From assembly GCA_005793295.1 (NCBI GenBank), contig SXSX01000185.1, forward strand, positions 1 to 14,616: a DNA stretch of 14,616 bases, given 5' to 3'. The notes under the pieces are model-generated. The model had not been told where the DNA came from and ran no database searches. It saw nothing but the letters and a program-made list of their open reading frames with translations. Within the stretch, counting starts at the first letter, position 1; each line of letters starts with the position of its first letter. This DNA comes from Burkholderiales bacterium. Its GTDB lineage: Bacteria > Pseudomonadota > Gammaproteobacteria > Burkholderiales > Burkholderiaceae_C. Made by a program: the position numbers and the translations under genes. Shown one piece after another: positions 14,036 through 14,616 of this stretch.

Positions 14036-14431
14036 ATGAAAAATACCTACCGAATTTTGTTGATGCTTGCCTGCATGGGCGGCGCGCTGTCTGTTCTAAG
14101 CGCAGCGTATGTAGCGCATTTGCCTGGGCTCGGTGAGGCTACTTTGCGCTCACTTCATTCGGCGCTGCAGATGTTGCAGTTCCATGCGCTAGCCCTATTG
14201 GTGGTGGCGTGGATGGGTCAGGATGAAAGGTTCAGGTGGCCCTTGTTTTTAAGCGCCTTGTTTTTCTTGGCTGGAATATTGATGTTCAGTGTCAACATTC
14301 TGTTGAGCCAACTCTTTGGCATGGGCCTGTTCAAACCGCTTACGCCGTTTGGCGGAATGGCCTTTGTTTTGGGTTGGCTGGCACTGGGGCTATCCGTGAT
14401 GAAAAAAAAGTCACCCGAAGGTGACTTGTAA
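14036..14431 (+). CDS. DUF423 family small integral membrane protein
   Basis: The 131-residue protein has four hydrophobic segments, at about 8-28, 43-60, 68-93 and 103-121. It carries the family marks HALALLVVAW at about 50-59, an internal FSVNILL at 84-90, and TPFGGMAFVLGW at 103-114. The N-terminal GAFGAHG block common in the family is degenerate here (LSAAYVAHLPGLG). No biochemical function is known to me for DUF423. It starts at the ATG at 14036 without a clear Shine-Dalgarno sequence. Its last nine codons (KKKSPEGDL plus stop) lie in an A-tract and perfect inverted repeat that form an intrinsic terminator for the other strand, which fixes the sequence of the C-terminal tail. Confidence 0.88.
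   Translation: MKNTYRILLMLACMGGALSVLSAAYVAHLPGLGEATLRSLHSALQMLQFHALALLVVAWMGQDERFRWPLFLSALFFLAGILMFSVNILLSQLFGMGLFKPLTPFGGMAFVLGWLALGLSVMKKKSPEGDL
14402..14427 (-). terminator. Strong intrinsic terminator for leftward transcription, inside the DUF423 3' end
   Basis: Read on the minus strand, AAGTCACC, a TTCG tetraloop and GGTGACTT form a perfect 8-bp stem (14427 to 14408), followed by six further T residues to 14402. This is a textbook Rho-independent terminator with a stable UUCG loop. On the plus strand there is no U-tract after the stem, so it is one-directional. It must serve a transcript that starts at or beyond the right edge, because no gene within the window reads leftward into it. 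Confidence 0.85.
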
Positions 14432-14616
14432 ACATCTCCGAGGAGACTTCGTTGGAACTACAAAATTGATTTTGGAGACTGTGACAGCAGTGGGGTGAAC
14501 TTTAGGCGGCTTCAACGATCCGCGGTATCCCCCAAATGGGTGAATTTAAGGATTTATTTTGCTTTTAACGGCGCTTGCGTGGCTCAGAGCATAAAAGTTC
14601 ATGAAGCTACAGCTCA
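14432..14616. other. Right-end tail without an assignable gene
   Basis: I recognise no coding or RNA gene in these 185 bases. On the minus strand one frame is open from the right edge for 22 codons to a TAA at 14548-14546, ending in Lys-Ser-Lys-Ile-Asn-Pro. It could be the C-terminus of a gene lying mostly outside, with the 14402-14427 terminator about 120 bp further on, but I do not recognise it. A plus-strand ATG at 14601 begins five codons before the edge and has no Shine-Dalgarno sequence. A tiny TCTC/GAGA stem lies at 14435-14446. Confidence 0.4.

Noticed and set aside
1..14616. Mobile elements, phage genes, CRISPR arrays, toxin-antitoxin or defence systems, tRNA or rRNA genes.
   Set aside because: No transposase, integrase, spaced direct-repeat array, tRNA-like cloverleaf or defence domain was seen on either strand. 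The window reads as core chromosome.

Overview
The window looks like chromosomal DNA from a betaproteobacterium of the order Burkholderiales, most likely a Comamonadaceae-type freshwater or soil bacterium. This is inferred from protein style, the lptD-surA-rsmA order, a divergent AmgK-type kinase, the linked metX-metW pair and mid-range GC by eye. No database search was possible. There is no sign of a phage, plasmid, insertion sequence, CRISPR array or integron. Genes are packed with very short gaps or overlaps, and no gene-free stretch exceeds 200 bases.

Left block (1-4320, minus strand): an outer-membrane biogenesis cluster reading lptD, surA, rsmA. LptD is the LPS translocon barrel, SurA the periplasmic chaperone for barrel proteins, and RsmA the 16S rRNA dimethyltransferase, cut by the left edge. 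Facing it across an 82-bp divergent gap are amgK (amino-sugar kinase of cell-wall recycling) and rsmE (16S rRNA m3U1498 methyltransferase) on the plus strand.

Middle block (6302-9487): a short convergent gap holds a small hairpin and three 13-bp tandem repeats. Next comes a minus-strand pair coupled by an ATGA overlap: an M20 zinc peptidase, then a monoglyceride-lipase-like hydrolase. Diverging from the peptidase is a HAD-superfamily type II hydrolase with a GTG start.

Right block (9484-13958, minus strand): five genes in one tight run, in order of transcription: a TMEM165/GDT1-family cation transporter, metX, metW, a two-domain chromate transporter chrA, and a hydroxypyruvate isomerase-like gene. 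Gaps are 5, -4, 0 and 19 bp, so one operon is likely. The isomerase and the HAD gene meet tail to tail with overlapping stop codons. A DUF423 membrane protein diverges at the right. The 3' end of its coding sequence doubles as a strong intrinsic terminator for the opposite strand, pointing to a leftward transcript that starts at or beyond the right edge.

Overall this is ordinary core genome. I did not find a convincing undescribed system. The observations most worth checking are the dual-use terminator and the unassigned tail beside it, the mixed five-gene run, AmgK without its partner MurU next door, a mini-ORF with a good ribosome binding site ahead of lptD, and a two-cysteine LptD.
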